Assembly: GCA_040901765.1 (NCBI GenBank)
Contig: JBBDYG010000044.1
Location: 1-40,055 of the forward strand
Direction of reading: 5' to 3'
DNA: 40,055 nucleotides
DNA from: JBBDYG01 sp040901765
Lineage (GTDB): Bacteria > Planctomycetota > Planctomycetia > Pirellulales > Lacipirellulaceae
Shown: in pieces, positions 16,113 through 24,162 of the stretch
Numbering within the stretch: position 1 is the first letter of the stretch
Layout of the letters: each line of letters begins with the position of its first letter
Made by a program: the position numbers and the translations under genes
The notes under the pieces: model-generated
Told to the model about the DNA's origin: nothing
Databases searched by the model: none
The model's input: the letters and a program-made list of their open reading frames with translations, nothing else

Positions 16113-17357
16113 TCACTCTCCGAGCCGCCAAAGATGCGACTCCGAGCGAACGAACAGGGCGTTGTCTGAGAGGGCCGGCGAGGCGAAAGTGCGTTCCGCT
16201 AAATCGTTGCTGGCCAGCAATTCAAACGACTTGCTCGCCTTCACAACGAACGTCACGCCGGCTTCGTTCTGAAAGTAAATTCGACCTTCCGCCAACACCG
16301 GCGACGCGGAGAAATCGCCCCCCAGGCGTTCGGTCCAGTGAACATCCCCGGTGCGAGCGTCGAGGCACGACGCGATTCCATTGTCCGATACGAAATACAA
16401 CTCGTCGCCCGCAATGAGCGCCGACGGCGTCAGCGATACGCCTTTCTCACGCGACCAGACAACGTGCGTTTCCGTTACATCGCCGGCGGCTTTCTCGGGA
16501 TTGATGGCTAGCAGGCGCGGACGGTCGTAGCCAGAGATCACGAATACCAACCCGTGAGCGAATACCGGGCGAGGCACGACGGAGTACCCATCTCCGTAAT
16601 TCACGCGCCAAATCTCACGACCGTCTTCCGGAATGTACGCGCCCACGTAGCCGCTGCCGGGGCTGATGATCTGCGTTTTCCCGTCCACTTCAATTACGAT
16701 GGGCGTGCTGAACGAAAACTTTTTCACCGTGGGCGTATCGCGTTTTGACTTCCATCGAACGTCACCCGTCGAGCGGTCGAGCGCGATTACGAACGGGTCG
16801 GCCTCGCCGTCGCAACTGAAGACGAGCAGATCGTCGACCAGCACCGGCGAACCGCCACTTCCGTGGCGTGGCGCGTAATTGACGGTTGTTTGCCGCCACA
16901 CGATGTTGCCGTCCAAATCGAGGGCAGCGGTGCCCAAGTGCCCGAAATGGACGTATAGCCGCTCGTCGTCGATGATTGGCGTCGGGCTGGCGAGACCATT
17001 CTTGCTGTGGACCCGCTCTGCAGCTTCTCGGTCGGGACGCAGCGCTTCGACATCCCACAAGATTTCACCATCGCTCGCATCGAGGCCCAAAACGCGCAGC
17101 GAGACTTCGCCCGTGCTTGCGTCGGTGACCGCCGTCGTCAGGTACAGCCTTCCATCCCACAGAACTGGCGAAGACCAGCCACTTCCCGGGATCGGCTGTT
17201 TCCAAATCACATGACTCGTGGCCGTCCAATGAATCGGTAGGCCCGCCGCATCGGAGACCCCGTCCGCACTCGGGCCGCGAAACTGCGGCCAATCCTTCGC
17301 TACCAAGGTTTCACACACCAGGAGCGCAATCGACATACTTCGGAACCAGTTCGGCAT
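16113..17357 (-). CDS. Secreted PQQ-like beta-propeller protein
   Basis: Exported beta-propeller of the PQQ-repeat type, 414 residues. Short signal (SMSIALLVCETLVA) followed by the planctomycete hallmark WPQFRGPSADGVSD. Repeated blades are recognisable from strands such as VLGLDASDGEILWDV, ALDLDGNIVWRQT, ALDRSTGDVRWKS, YIPEDGREIWRVN and CLDARTGDVHWTE. Members can bind PQQ or serve only as a scaffold; no cofactor ligands typical of alcohol dehydrogenases are evident, so an enzymatic role is not claimed. Divergent from the PHP gene (203 bases between starts). Confidence 0.9.
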   Translation of the reverse strand: MPNWFRSMSIALLVCETLVAKDWPQFRGPSADGVSDAAGLPIHWTATSHVIWKQPIPGSGWSSPVLWDGRLYLTTAVTDASTGEVSLRVLGLDASDGEILWDVEALRPDREAAERVHSKNGLASPTPIIDDERLYVHFGHLGTAALDLDGNIVWRQTTVNYAPRHGSGGSPVLVDDLLVFSCDGEADPFVIALDRSTGDVRWKSKRDTPTVKKFSFSTPIVIEVDGKTQIISPGSGYVGAYIPEDGREIWRVNYGDGYSVVPRPVFAHGLVFVISGYDRPRLLAINPEKAAGDVTETHVVWSREKGVSLTPSALIAGDELYFVSDNGIASCLDARTGDVHWTERLGGDFSASPVLAEGRIYFQNEAGVTFVVKASKSFELLASNDLAERTFASPALSDNALFVRSESHLWRLGE

Positions 17358-17560
17358 ATCTGAACCTCACGGTGCTGTGACTCGATACAATGTAATCGAG
17401 CGCCACCAATCTTGTCGACCGGTGCGCAAGCGGGCCACAAAGTTTTCGCGTTCCCGCCGGCGTGCTACGATAGAACGTACCGTTCGACTAGACCCGCGCG
17501 ATCGAGTTGTCGAACCCTTACCCTTTCCCTGCCGCTTCAACTGTTCGCGGAGTTTTCGCC

Positions 17561-18874
17561 ATGCGTGCGTCGTCGTGGACCTTGGCGCTGTTCGCCTGGG
17601 TTGTCGCGGTCTCGACCGTTAGGGCCGATACGATGGACCGAATTCGGCCGGAGAATCTGCGGGCCGTACACGAGGCGATTGACGCCCTCAAATTGCAGCG
17701 CCGCGAAGTGAGCCTGTCGAGTGGTTTCGACGACGTGCGCTCGTTGTTGCACGTACACTCCGCTTTCTCGCACGATAGCCGTGGCACGATCGAGGAAATT
17801 GTTGCGGCAGCCAATGAGGCCGGCGTCCGCGTGATTCTGTTCAGCGAGCACCCGGCTAGCAACTACGATTATTTCCTGGACGGCCATCGCGGGATCAAAG
17901 AGGGGGTGCTGTTAATCCCAGGCGCTGAAACCGGCGGCTTTTTGGCGTATCCCCGTCAAAGTGTACAAGACCAGAAGACCGACACGCCCCAGGCCTTTGC
18001 CGATCTCGTGCGCGGAACCGGGGGCCTGGTCTTCCTGTGCCATCTCGAGGAGCGAATGGACTGGCAGATTAACAATCTAACCGGCACGGAGATTTACAAC
18101 ACCCACGCCGACTTTAAAGAGGAAACCCGTTTCATCGAGGCGCTCCGCTCGCCGCTAACCATGTTCAGCTTGGCCGGCGCCGTGAAGCAGTACCCTCAAG
18201 AGGTGTTTGGCGCGCTGCTCGACTATCCGGCCGATTATCTAAGGCGCTACGACGAATTGTGTCAGCAGGCTCCGTACACGGGCGTCTCGGCCAACGACGC
18301 CCATCATAACCAAGCCTATCGGGCGAAGATCCTCGACGACGGCCAGGTGCTGCTCGAAGATGCGCTCGGGACGAAGATCGCCACGCTCGATCCCGAAAAG
18401 CTCGTTCCCCTCAAGCTGCTCACCGCCGGCAAGAAGCCGGGCGACTTGATTTTTGAACTCGACCTCGATCCGTATGCCCGGAGCTTCCGCCACGTCAGCA
18501 CGCATTTGTTGCTCACGGAGATCAACGAAACCGAGGTCCGGCACGCGCTGGCCGTCGGTCGGGCCTATGTCGCGTTCGATTGGATCGCCGATCCGACGGG
18601 CTTTGTCTATCGCGCCGATCGGGGTGCCGACAATTGGCCGATCGGCAGCGAAATATCCTTCGCCGAAGGCTTGCGATTGCGGGCCGAGGCGCCGCTCGAA
18701 GGCCGCTTCAAGCTCGTACGCAACGGCGAGGTGGTGCTCGACCACGCGGGTTCGGCGCTCGATTTTGTGGTCGACAAGCCGGGCGTGTACCGCGTCGAGG
18801 TCTGGCTGAATCTGGCAGGGGAAGAGCGTCCGTGGATCCTTACTAACCCGATTTACGTGCGCGAGAAAGAGTAG
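17561..18874 (+). CDS. Secreted PHP-domain phosphoesterase-like protein
   Basis: Putative metal-dependent phosphoesterase, 437 residues from the ATG at 17561, chosen because it begins a Sec signal (MRASSWTLALFAWVVAVSTVRA) and has CGGAG upstream. The PHP domain starts with LLHVHSAFSHDS, giving metal-ligand candidates His64, His66 and His71, then ILFSEHPA, a Glu in PGAETGGF, FLCHLEE, and SANDAHHNQ. The C-terminal 130 residues (about HVSTHLLLTEINETEV onward) read as a beta-rich accessory domain. The periplasmic location is unusual compared with the histidinol phosphatases of the same fold; the substrate is unknown. Confidence 0.85.
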   Translation: MRASSWTLALFAWVVAVSTVRADTMDRIRPENLRAVHEAIDALKLQRREVSLSSGFDDVRSLLHVHSAFSHDSRGTIEEIVAAANEAGVRVILFSEHPASNYDYFLDGHRGIKEGVLLIPGAETGGFLAYPRQSVQDQKTDTPQAFADLVRGTGGLVFLCHLEERMDWQINNLTGTEIYNTHADFKEETRFIEALRSPLTMFSLAGAVKQYPQEVFGALLDYPADYLRRYDELCQQAPYTGVSANDAHHNQAYRAKILDDGQVLLEDALGTKIATLDPEKLVPLKLLTAGKKPGDLIFELDLDPYARSFRHVSTHLLLTEINETEVRHALAVGRAYVAFDWIADPTGFVYRADRGADNWPIGSEISFAEGLRLRAEAPLEGRFKLVRNGEVVLDHAGSALDFVVDKPGVYRVEVWLNLAGEERPWILTNPIYVREKE

Positions 18875-19166
18875 ACGCGCACATGGTGGTTGGGAACAGG
18901 GCATGGCCACCTTCTGCAAACCGTTCACCACCGCCAAGTTTAAATACTTCGACCACACCCAGCTCACCGACGCCACGCAGTGGCTCGCGGAGTAAATGCG
19001 CTCGCAAATCCCTGGTTGGCCGCGACGCAAAGCCGAGTCTGCGAGGCGCTGCGGAGCGCATTTCACGTTGTGCCCGATTTCCTGCTACATCTTCGCCGAA
19101 GTTGGTGTAAACTGTAGAGCAGCAAAATCGCCTACGCCTGCCATGCACCTCGTTGAAGTTACTGCC

Positions 19167-19412
19167 ATGATCCTACACGGACTTATTCACAACGGAATGA
19201 TCGTGCTAGATGAGCACATGCTCTTGTCGGAAGGAACGACAGTTGAGGTCCAAGTCATTGCGTCGCGGCCGCCCGTTCCGCCGGCAGGCGATACTGGCAA
19301 GGACGATATTCCGACACTCGCCGAGCGGCTCAAAGATGTTATCGGCATTCTGGAAGATCTGCCGGTAGACGCCGCTCGCAATCACGATCACTATCTAAAC
19401 GCGCGCTTCTAG
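19167..19412 (+). CDS. Small antitoxin-like protein (DUF104/AF2212 style)
   Basis: 81 residues from the ATG at 19167; an in-frame ATG at 19143 could add eight. The N-terminus MILHGLIHNGMIVLDEHMLL followed by EGTTVEVQVI matches the small beta-rich family (xGxIxNGxIVLD..LPEGTxVEV) often annotated as antitoxin partners of PIN toxins. No toxin gene follows; the next gene is a PEP-CTERM protein. In planctomycetes such genes are frequently found alone, so the antitoxin label is a family resemblance, not a demonstrated role. The 290 bases upstream, after the PHP gene, hold no gene I can support. Confidence 0.65.
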   Translation: MILHGLIHNGMIVLDEHMLLSEGTTVEVQVIASRPPVPPAGDTGKDDIPTLAERLKDVIGILEDLPVDAARNHDHYLNARF

Positions 19413-19466
19413 CGATTCGGCGGATTACACCATCCGGGGCAGCGACTAGTGATTCCACCTACGACA

Positions 19467-20147
19467 ATGTCCCTGCGACAATCGCTTATCCTGTCGTCCG
19501 CGTTCGTGGCGACGATGGTGCACAATTCCTTGTCGGTCAGCGCCGCTCCGGTCATCACCAGCCCAGCGATCGTGCTGCAGAATACTTTAGGTTCGAGCCC
19601 ATTACATCCCATCGCTCGAATTATAGACCACTCGGGGTTGTCCGTTCCTTTTGTAAGCGGAGTCACCGATTTCGACAATTACTTAGCGCAAGCACCATTG
19701 CATTCCCGCTTTCCAAGCCATGAATGGTCTGCGTCTGGCGCGACGACGACAGGAATTATTGATTTCGACATGGGTCGCGCTATGCTAATCGACCGTACCG
19801 CGATCTGGAACGAAGAAGTGACTGGCGTTTCATCACTTAATGTGTTCACTTCCGACGACCCTTCCTTCGGGACAAGCTCCCTTGTGGGCAGCTTTGCAGT
19901 ATTGGATACGACACGCGACTTAGACTATGTTGCAGATGTGCATTTGCTGGTCCCTACTGCGGTACGGTACGTACGATTTGAGGTGTTGGGAGCCTATGCC
20001 GATCCACTGAATAAGTTTGTAACGAAAGCGTCACTGGGCGAAGTCGCGTTTTCAACGACAACTGTGCCTGAACAGTCGACATTCGTCTACATGAGCACGG
20101 GAGTACTTTTCGCAGCCGGATGCGTGTTACGACGGCGTTCGCACTGA
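19467..20147 (+). CDS. Secreted discoidin-like protein with PEP-CTERM-type tail
   Basis: 226 residues from the ATG at 19467, which starts a normal signal peptide (MSLRQSLILSSAFVATM); an ATG at 19449 is also in frame. The middle (FDMGRAMLIDRTAIWNEE; VRYVRFEVLGAY) resembles an F5/8 type C (discoidin) beta-sandwich, a carbohydrate- or lipid-binding fold. The C-terminus is a PEP-CTERM sorting tail in variant form: VPEQ instead of VPEP, a hydrophobic stretch (STFVYMSTGVLFAAGCVL) and RRR. If processed, it is a substrate for the exosortase at 10948. The replaced proline may reduce recognition. Confidence 0.7.
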   Translation: MSLRQSLILSSAFVATMVHNSLSVSAAPVITSPAIVLQNTLGSSPLHPIARIIDHSGLSVPFVSGVTDFDNYLAQAPLHSRFPSHEWSASGATTTGIIDFDMGRAMLIDRTAIWNEEVTGVSSLNVFTSDDPSFGTSSLVGSFAVLDTTRDLDYVADVHLLVPTAVRYVRFEVLGAYADPLNKFVTKASLGEVAFSTTTVPEQSTFVYMSTGVLFAAGCVLRRRSH

Positions 20148-20218
20148 GTGCGCGAAGTCAGCACGACGGCAATCACAATTGTGGGGCACTGCCATCGCGA
20201 CGACTGCGGAACCGCTCG

Positions 20219-21520
20219 CTAGCCCAGCAATTCCTTCACCGGCTCGCCGCCGTCGACCAGTTTGATGGGCCGGCCGATCTTGCTCATGTTTTCGTGCATC
20301 GGATCGATGCCAAGCGTGGTGTAAATCGTTTGGAATAGGTCGTTCACAGTGACGGGGCGGTCGGAGACTTCGGTTCCGCTGGCATCGGTTTCGCCAATCA
20401 CCTGCCCGCCGCGGATGCCGCCGCCGGCCAGGGCGACGTTAAACGCCCGCGGATAGTGATCGCGGCCACTACGGGCGTTAATCTTCGGGGTGCGGCCGAA
20501 CTCGCCCATCCAGATGACCAGCGTCTTGTCGAGCATCCCGCGCTCGCGCAGGTCGGTAATAAGCTGCGCCATTGGTTGATCGACCTGCCCCGCAAGCTGC
20601 GTGGTGCGCTCGAAGTTGTTGTCGTGGGTGTCCCAATTGCCCGACATGACTTCGACAAATGTCACGCCCGCTTCGAGCAGGCGCCGCGCGAGAAGACAGC
20701 CAGAGCCGAACGGCGTTTGGCCATAGGCATCGCGCATCTTGTCGGATTCGCCTTCGAGGTCGAACGCCTCCATCTTGGGACTGAGAATCATTTGCGAGGC
20801 GTTATCGATAAGCTGGCGATGGTTGGCAACGATGTCCGCTCCTTCCACTCCGCCGAAATCGACCTCCATTCCGCGAAGGAGATCGAGCCGCCGGTTGTAG
20901 CGATCGGCGGTTGACAGGGGCCGCGAGTTCTCAGGCAGTCGCTCGGGGTTGCGGATTTCGAGCGGATCGAACTCGACTCCCAACAGCCCGCCGCTGCCGG
21001 CGTTTTGCCCTCGAGCGCCGACGCGGACGAAACTGGGTAATTCGCACGCTGCATCGCCGATCTGGTGCGACACATTCGCGCCAAGCGTGGGGAACTTAAC
21101 GCCCCCCATCGGCAAGTAACCGTGATGGAGCAAGAAACTCGCTCGCGGGTGGCTTCCTTCCTTGCTCGTCATCGAGCGGATGATGGCCACGTCGTCCATC
21201 ACCTTCGCGACTTCCGGGAAGTTGTCGGCAATCTCAATGCCCGGCACGCTGGTGCTGATCGTCTTGGTGTCGCCGCCGTTGGCATGGTCCGGCTTGGGAC
21301 TGAACGTCTCGAACTGACTCGGGCCGCCCTGCATCCACAGCAAGATGCAGGCCATGCCACGGTCGCGCAGGTCGTTCGACGCAAGGCTGATTCGCTCCGT
21401 CCAATTCATCGCCCCCGCGGCGACGGTGGTTCCACCGACAAAGCGGAGAAAGTCGCGCCGCGAAGTCACTTGGTTGCGATTAGTTTTAACGCGGATGTGG
21501 TGTTGCAGGCGTGGGAACAT
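20219..21520 (-). CDS. DUF1501 family protein, Tat-exported
   Basis: Member of DUF1501, a sulfatase/alkaline-phosphatase-fold family greatly expanded in planctomycetes and nearly always encoded next to a DUF1549/DUF1553 gene, as here. 433 residues. Twin-arginine motif SRRDFLRFVGG; body motifs ACILLWMQGGPSQFETF, GSHPRASFLLHHGY, NWDTHDNN, and WMGEFGRTPKIN close to the C-terminus with GRDHYPRAF. The last two are the usual metal-site regions of the family. The biochemical role is unproven. The ATG at 21520 follows a C-rich leader (the complement of the G-tract at 21521-21564) with no Shine-Dalgarno. It lies downstream of the DUF1549/1553 gene on the same strand, 121 bases apart. Confidence 0.92.
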   Translation of the reverse strand: MFPRLQHHIRVKTNRNQVTSRRDFLRFVGGTTVAAGAMNWTERISLASNDLRDRGMACILLWMQGGPSQFETFSPKPDHANGGDTKTISTSVPGIEIADNFPEVAKVMDDVAIIRSMTSKEGSHPRASFLLHHGYLPMGGVKFPTLGANVSHQIGDAACELPSFVRVGARGQNAGSGGLLGVEFDPLEIRNPERLPENSRPLSTADRYNRRLDLLRGMEVDFGGVEGADIVANHRQLIDNASQMILSPKMEAFDLEGESDKMRDAYGQTPFGSGCLLARRLLEAGVTFVEVMSGNWDTHDNNFERTTQLAGQVDQPMAQLITDLRERGMLDKTLVIWMGEFGRTPKINARSGRDHYPRAFNVALAGGGIRGGQVIGETDASGTEVSDRPVTVNDLFQTIYTTLGIDPMHENMSKIGRPIKLVDGGEPVKELLG

Positions 21521-21564
21521 GGGAGGGACTGGGGGCTGGGGGCTAGGGGTTGGGGGCTGGGGAG
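21521..21564 (+). repeat. G-tract repeat, quadruplex-capable
   Basis: Six runs of three to five G separated by one to three bases (GGGAGGGACTGGGGGCTGGG and onward). On the leftward transcript it is C-rich and lies immediately before the DUF1501 start codon. The following bases to 21641 contain AGCTTTCAGCCAGAATGTAG and a GGCCGACAGCCGATAGC word that also occurs in reverse complement near 8958. Confidence 0.75.
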
Positions 21565-21641
21565 AAGCCGTCAGCTTTCAGCCAGAATGTAGAGAACGCT
21601 TACTCTGGCCGACAGCCGATAGCTAATAGCCGAGAGCCTCC

Positions 21642-23342
21642 TCATCTTCGATGCGTGAACTCCGACGAATTTAACAATGCCCAGAACAAGTCTTCGACGG
21701 CTTCTGGCCGGCTGTCGATCGATTCGCGATACGCCAGCGCGGCGGCAAGTTCTTTCTCGGTTGGTTCGCGCGACAGGCAGCGCAGGTATAACTCGGTCAC
21801 CAGTTCTTCTTCGTCGTCAATTTCCGCCGCGAGCTTTCCGAGCGACGTGCGGCGGTTGGCGACGGTCGCCAAATTGATCTGGGGTGTATTCATCATCGCC
21901 AGCGCCTGCGTGATCGAGGGCGTGATTGAGTCGCGCGGCTCGCTCGGGTCGTAACCGAACACCGTGTTGAACACAGTCCGCGGCGTGGCGCGAAATCCGT
22001 ATCCGCCACCCATCGGGCGACCGCGCCCTGCGGAACCTTCGCTCTCGGGTGCGTCGAGCGCGGTGAGCAGTGCGTTAAACAATTGATCGCCACGCAGTCG
22101 CTGGGCCACGTTCGCCGCGAAGGCCGTTCCCTCCGCTTCGCGCCTCGGACGGCTTTCGCGTTGGTAGGCTTCGGTCGAGCAAATCACCCGCATCAGCCAC
22201 TTTACGTCGTATCCGCTCGTGGCGAACTGCTTCGACAGATAATCAACCGCCTTGGGCGCGCTCGGTGTGCGATCGGGGCCGAGATCGTCGATCGGTTCGT
22301 AGAACCCTTCGCCGACCAACTCGCCCCACATTCGATTGACGTAGGCCGTGGCAAACCACGGGTTATCCGTTAGCCACTCGGCAAGCTGCCCGCGGCGGTC
22401 GGCGTCGGGCGTGCCGTAAGAAAGCTCCGCACCGGTCAGAAAGAACTTCGGCTGCATCCGCGTCCCCTGTGCGGCGGGGTCGTCGAGATCGGACATGAAA
22501 TGTTCCGGCTCGGGAATCGGCCGATCGTTGCCCGGTCGCCGTCGACCGGTCGGTCGATCATTGGTCACGACCTCAAACGACCGGCGGGTGGGTGTTAGAA
22601 CCTGTCGCAGGCCAATCCGCGGAAAGAACGCCGCCAGCTCGTGGAACTCCTCGCGCTTCCAGCGGTCGTAGGGGTGGTCGTGACACTGCGCGCACTGAAT
22701 CTGCATTCCCAACAGGATGCGGGCCATTTCGGCAGTCGTTTCTTCCGTGCGACCTTCCTGAGCCACGATCACTGCCGTCGCGCCGTCCTCTTTCACGTCA
22801 CCGCGGGCGGTGATGAACTGAGCGGCAATTTCGTCCCACGGCCGATCCTGGTTGAATTGCTCCGTGAGTTTCACCACGAGTGGATTGGCGACGATCAGCG
22901 ACCGCTCTTCGATCCGCCGGTAGAGAATCACATCCCGCCAGTAGCGGGCCCAGTGCTGGCCGAATTGCGGGTTCTTGAGCAACTCGCGAACGACCCGCTC
23001 ACGTTTTGTGGGGTCGGGGTCCAGAACAAAGGCGGTGACATGCTCGGGCGTGGGAATATCGCCGACCAGATCGAGCCAAACTCGCCGCAGATAGGTGGCA
23101 TCATTGGTCGGCGGCGCGAGCTTGGTTGAGTCGCTGAACAGTTCTTCGGCAATCAGCTTATCGACCTGAGTCGCCACGTGCTGAGCGTCGGGCTTAGCGG
23201 CGTACGCTTGGACCGGCCAAGTCGACAGAATCACGAGACCCAGCAGATGAACTGGATTTCGGGTGCCACTGGCTCTGCCAGTGAGTGTGTGGAGACTGCA
23301 AAAGCACTGGCAGAGCCAGTGGCACCCGAGCGAGGCACGCAT
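21642..23342 (-). CDS. DUF1549/DUF1553 family protein
   Basis: Large exported protein family paired with DUF1501 in planctomycetes; function unknown, with a possible haem-binding CxxCH. 566 residues from the ATG at 23342, selected because GGAGG stands seven bases upstream; the frame is open to 23498. DUF1549 features: LIAEELFSDSTKLAPP, YLRRVWLDLVGDIPT, IQCAQCHDHPYDRW with the CAQCH motif, then the DUF1553 part (AEWLTDNPWFATAYVNRMWG; QRLRGDQLFNALLTAL; LYLRCLSREPTEKELAAAL). Odd point: a 67-base palindromic repeat (23261-23327) lies inside the 5' end, so the Cys-rich segment CHWLCQCFC comes before the true signal core (VHLLGLVILSTWPVQAYA). Confidence 0.9.
   Translation of the reverse strand: MRASLGCHWLCQCFCSLHTLTGRASGTRNPVHLLGLVILSTWPVQAYAAKPDAQHVATQVDKLIAEELFSDSTKLAPPTNDATYLRRVWLDLVGDIPTPEHVTAFVLDPDPTKRERVVRELLKNPQFGQHWARYWRDVILYRRIEERSLIVANPLVVKLTEQFNQDRPWDEIAAQFITARGDVKEDGATAVIVAQEGRTEETTAEMARILLGMQIQCAQCHDHPYDRWKREEFHELAAFFPRIGLRQVLTPTRRSFEVVTNDRPTGRRRPGNDRPIPEPEHFMSDLDDPAAQGTRMQPKFFLTGAELSYGTPDADRRGQLAEWLTDNPWFATAYVNRMWGELVGEGFYEPIDDLGPDRTPSAPKAVDYLSKQFATSGYDVKWLMRVICSTEAYQRESRPRREAEGTAFAANVAQRLRGDQLFNALLTALDAPESEGSAGRGRPMGGGYGFRATPRTVFNTVFGYDPSEPRDSITPSITQALAMMNTPQINLATVANRRTSLGKLAAEIDDEEELVTELYLRCLSREPTEKELAAALAYRESIDSRPEAVEDLFWALLNSSEFTHRR
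23261..23327. repeat. 23-bp inverted repeat inserted in a coding region
   Basis: GGGTGCCACTGGCTCTGCCA (continuing GTG, 23261-23283) is perfectly complementary to 23305-23327, with a 21-base loop. It starts 15 bases inside the DUF1549/1553 gene (read leftward) and is translated in frame. A related shorter hairpin ending in the same GTGGCACCCGAG word is at 36745-36776. Confidence 0.92.
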
Positions 23343-23505
23343 AGGAAGTCCTCCAGCACGGCCGACAGACATCGGCCAAAATGGCCGACGCACGGAAAAG
23401 CGTCTACCCCAATATAACCCCGCCGCGCGGATTCGGGTTCCGGCACGTTTTCCTCCTCCATCCGCGGGGGAGGGGGGAAACGCCGGTAGGACATTCAATC
23501 AACTG

Positions 23506-23602
23506 GCTGCGACCCCTGCCGGGGTCGTGCGGGAGGTTGGGCGCTGTCCGGCGGTGTGCTGCGCGACCGCCGGCTAATGGCTGTCATTCCTCCGGGATGA
23601 AG
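23506..23602. repeat. Dispersed palindromic repeat, copy 2
   Basis: Second copy of the element at 98-195: ACCCCTGCCGGGGT, then CCGGCGGT pairing with ACCGCCGG, the linker CGGCTAAT, then TTCCTCCGGGAT. Relative to copy 1, the central stem changes T-A to C-G on both sides (CCGGTGGT/ACCACCGG there), a compensatory substitution, so the fold seems to matter. Confidence 0.8.
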
Positions 23603-23613
23603 TAAGACAGTTC

Positions 23614-23635
23614 GTCAGGCACAGCCTGACCTACG
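23614..23635. repeat. GTCAGGCACAGCCTGACCTACG element
   Basis: Single copy of the 22-base word beginning GTCAGGCACAGCCTGAC, itself containing the palindrome GTCAGGC/GCCTGAC. Three more copies are at 26519-26621 in the ribosomal protein operon. Confidence 0.85.
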
Positions 23636-23748
23636 GGATTGCCGCGCAGCGAATCAGCTTTGTCACCGGTTTGCCGCAAAGGGTCGATTTTCCCGACGAA
23701 AACTCAGCTTTGTCAGCTCCATTTTTAGAGACAAAGCTGACAATGCTG
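23636..23748. repeat. Covarying repeat module A
   Basis: 113-base module, repeated without any gap at 23812-23924 (offset 176). By hand count about 84 of 113 positions agree. Inside, TTGTC occurs at 23660 and 23710 and its complement GACAA at 23730 and 23739. CAGCTTTGTC (23705-23714) and GACAAAGCTG (23730-23739) form a perfect 10-base stem around a loop containing AGCTCCATTTTTA. The remaining part of the 23499-24162 gap (23925-24162) holds no gene I can support. Confidence 0.85.
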
Positions 23749-23811
23749 ATCGCGATACGCGGCAAGGCGAGGGTTCCGGTCGTTGGGTATCCCGGCCGGC
23801 AATGCTCGTCA

Positions 23812-23924
23812 GGATTGCCACGCGACGAATCAACTCGGCCACCGGTTTTCCGCAAATGGTTGAATTTCTCGAAGAAAAGCCAGGTCGGCCAGCTCCATTT
23901 TTACAGGCCGAGGTGGCCGAGCAG
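23812..23924. repeat. Covarying repeat module B
   Basis: Second copy of the module at 23636. The loop sequence AGCTCCATTTTTA is identical, but TTGTC has become CGGCC at both sites (23836, 23886) and GACAA has become GGCCG at both sites (23906, 23915). The hairpin 23881-23890 with 23906-23915 keeps eight of ten pairs. The offset of 176 is not a multiple of three, so no single reading frame explains both copies. Confidence 0.85.
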
Positions 23925-24162
23925 GGTTCCTTGCAGCTTGGCGGGAGCCAGAAAGTCCTCGAAAAGAATGAAAATCTCTTGGCATCAAGTTGCCAGCCCG
24001 CCACGGCAATGGTTAGCATACGATTTCCTGCTACGAAGTACGACTTTTCCACTCGGCATTTTGCCACCCACTTTTCCCGCCTCACTCCCTCCGCGCGAGG
24101 GGTGTCCTTGCCTCCTCGTAAATTTCACTTCCTACCGTAGTGTCTAATGAAATTACCTGAAC

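Noticed and set aside
18904..18996. 30-codon frame MATFCKPFTTAKFKYFDHTQ
   Set aside because: It reads like a protein fragment, but no family is recognised and no ribosome site is evident; too short to support.
23663..24085. 140-codon minus-strand frame over the repeat modules
   Set aside because: The two modules fall in different frames (offset 176), so the frame is incidental to the repeat; no start signal.
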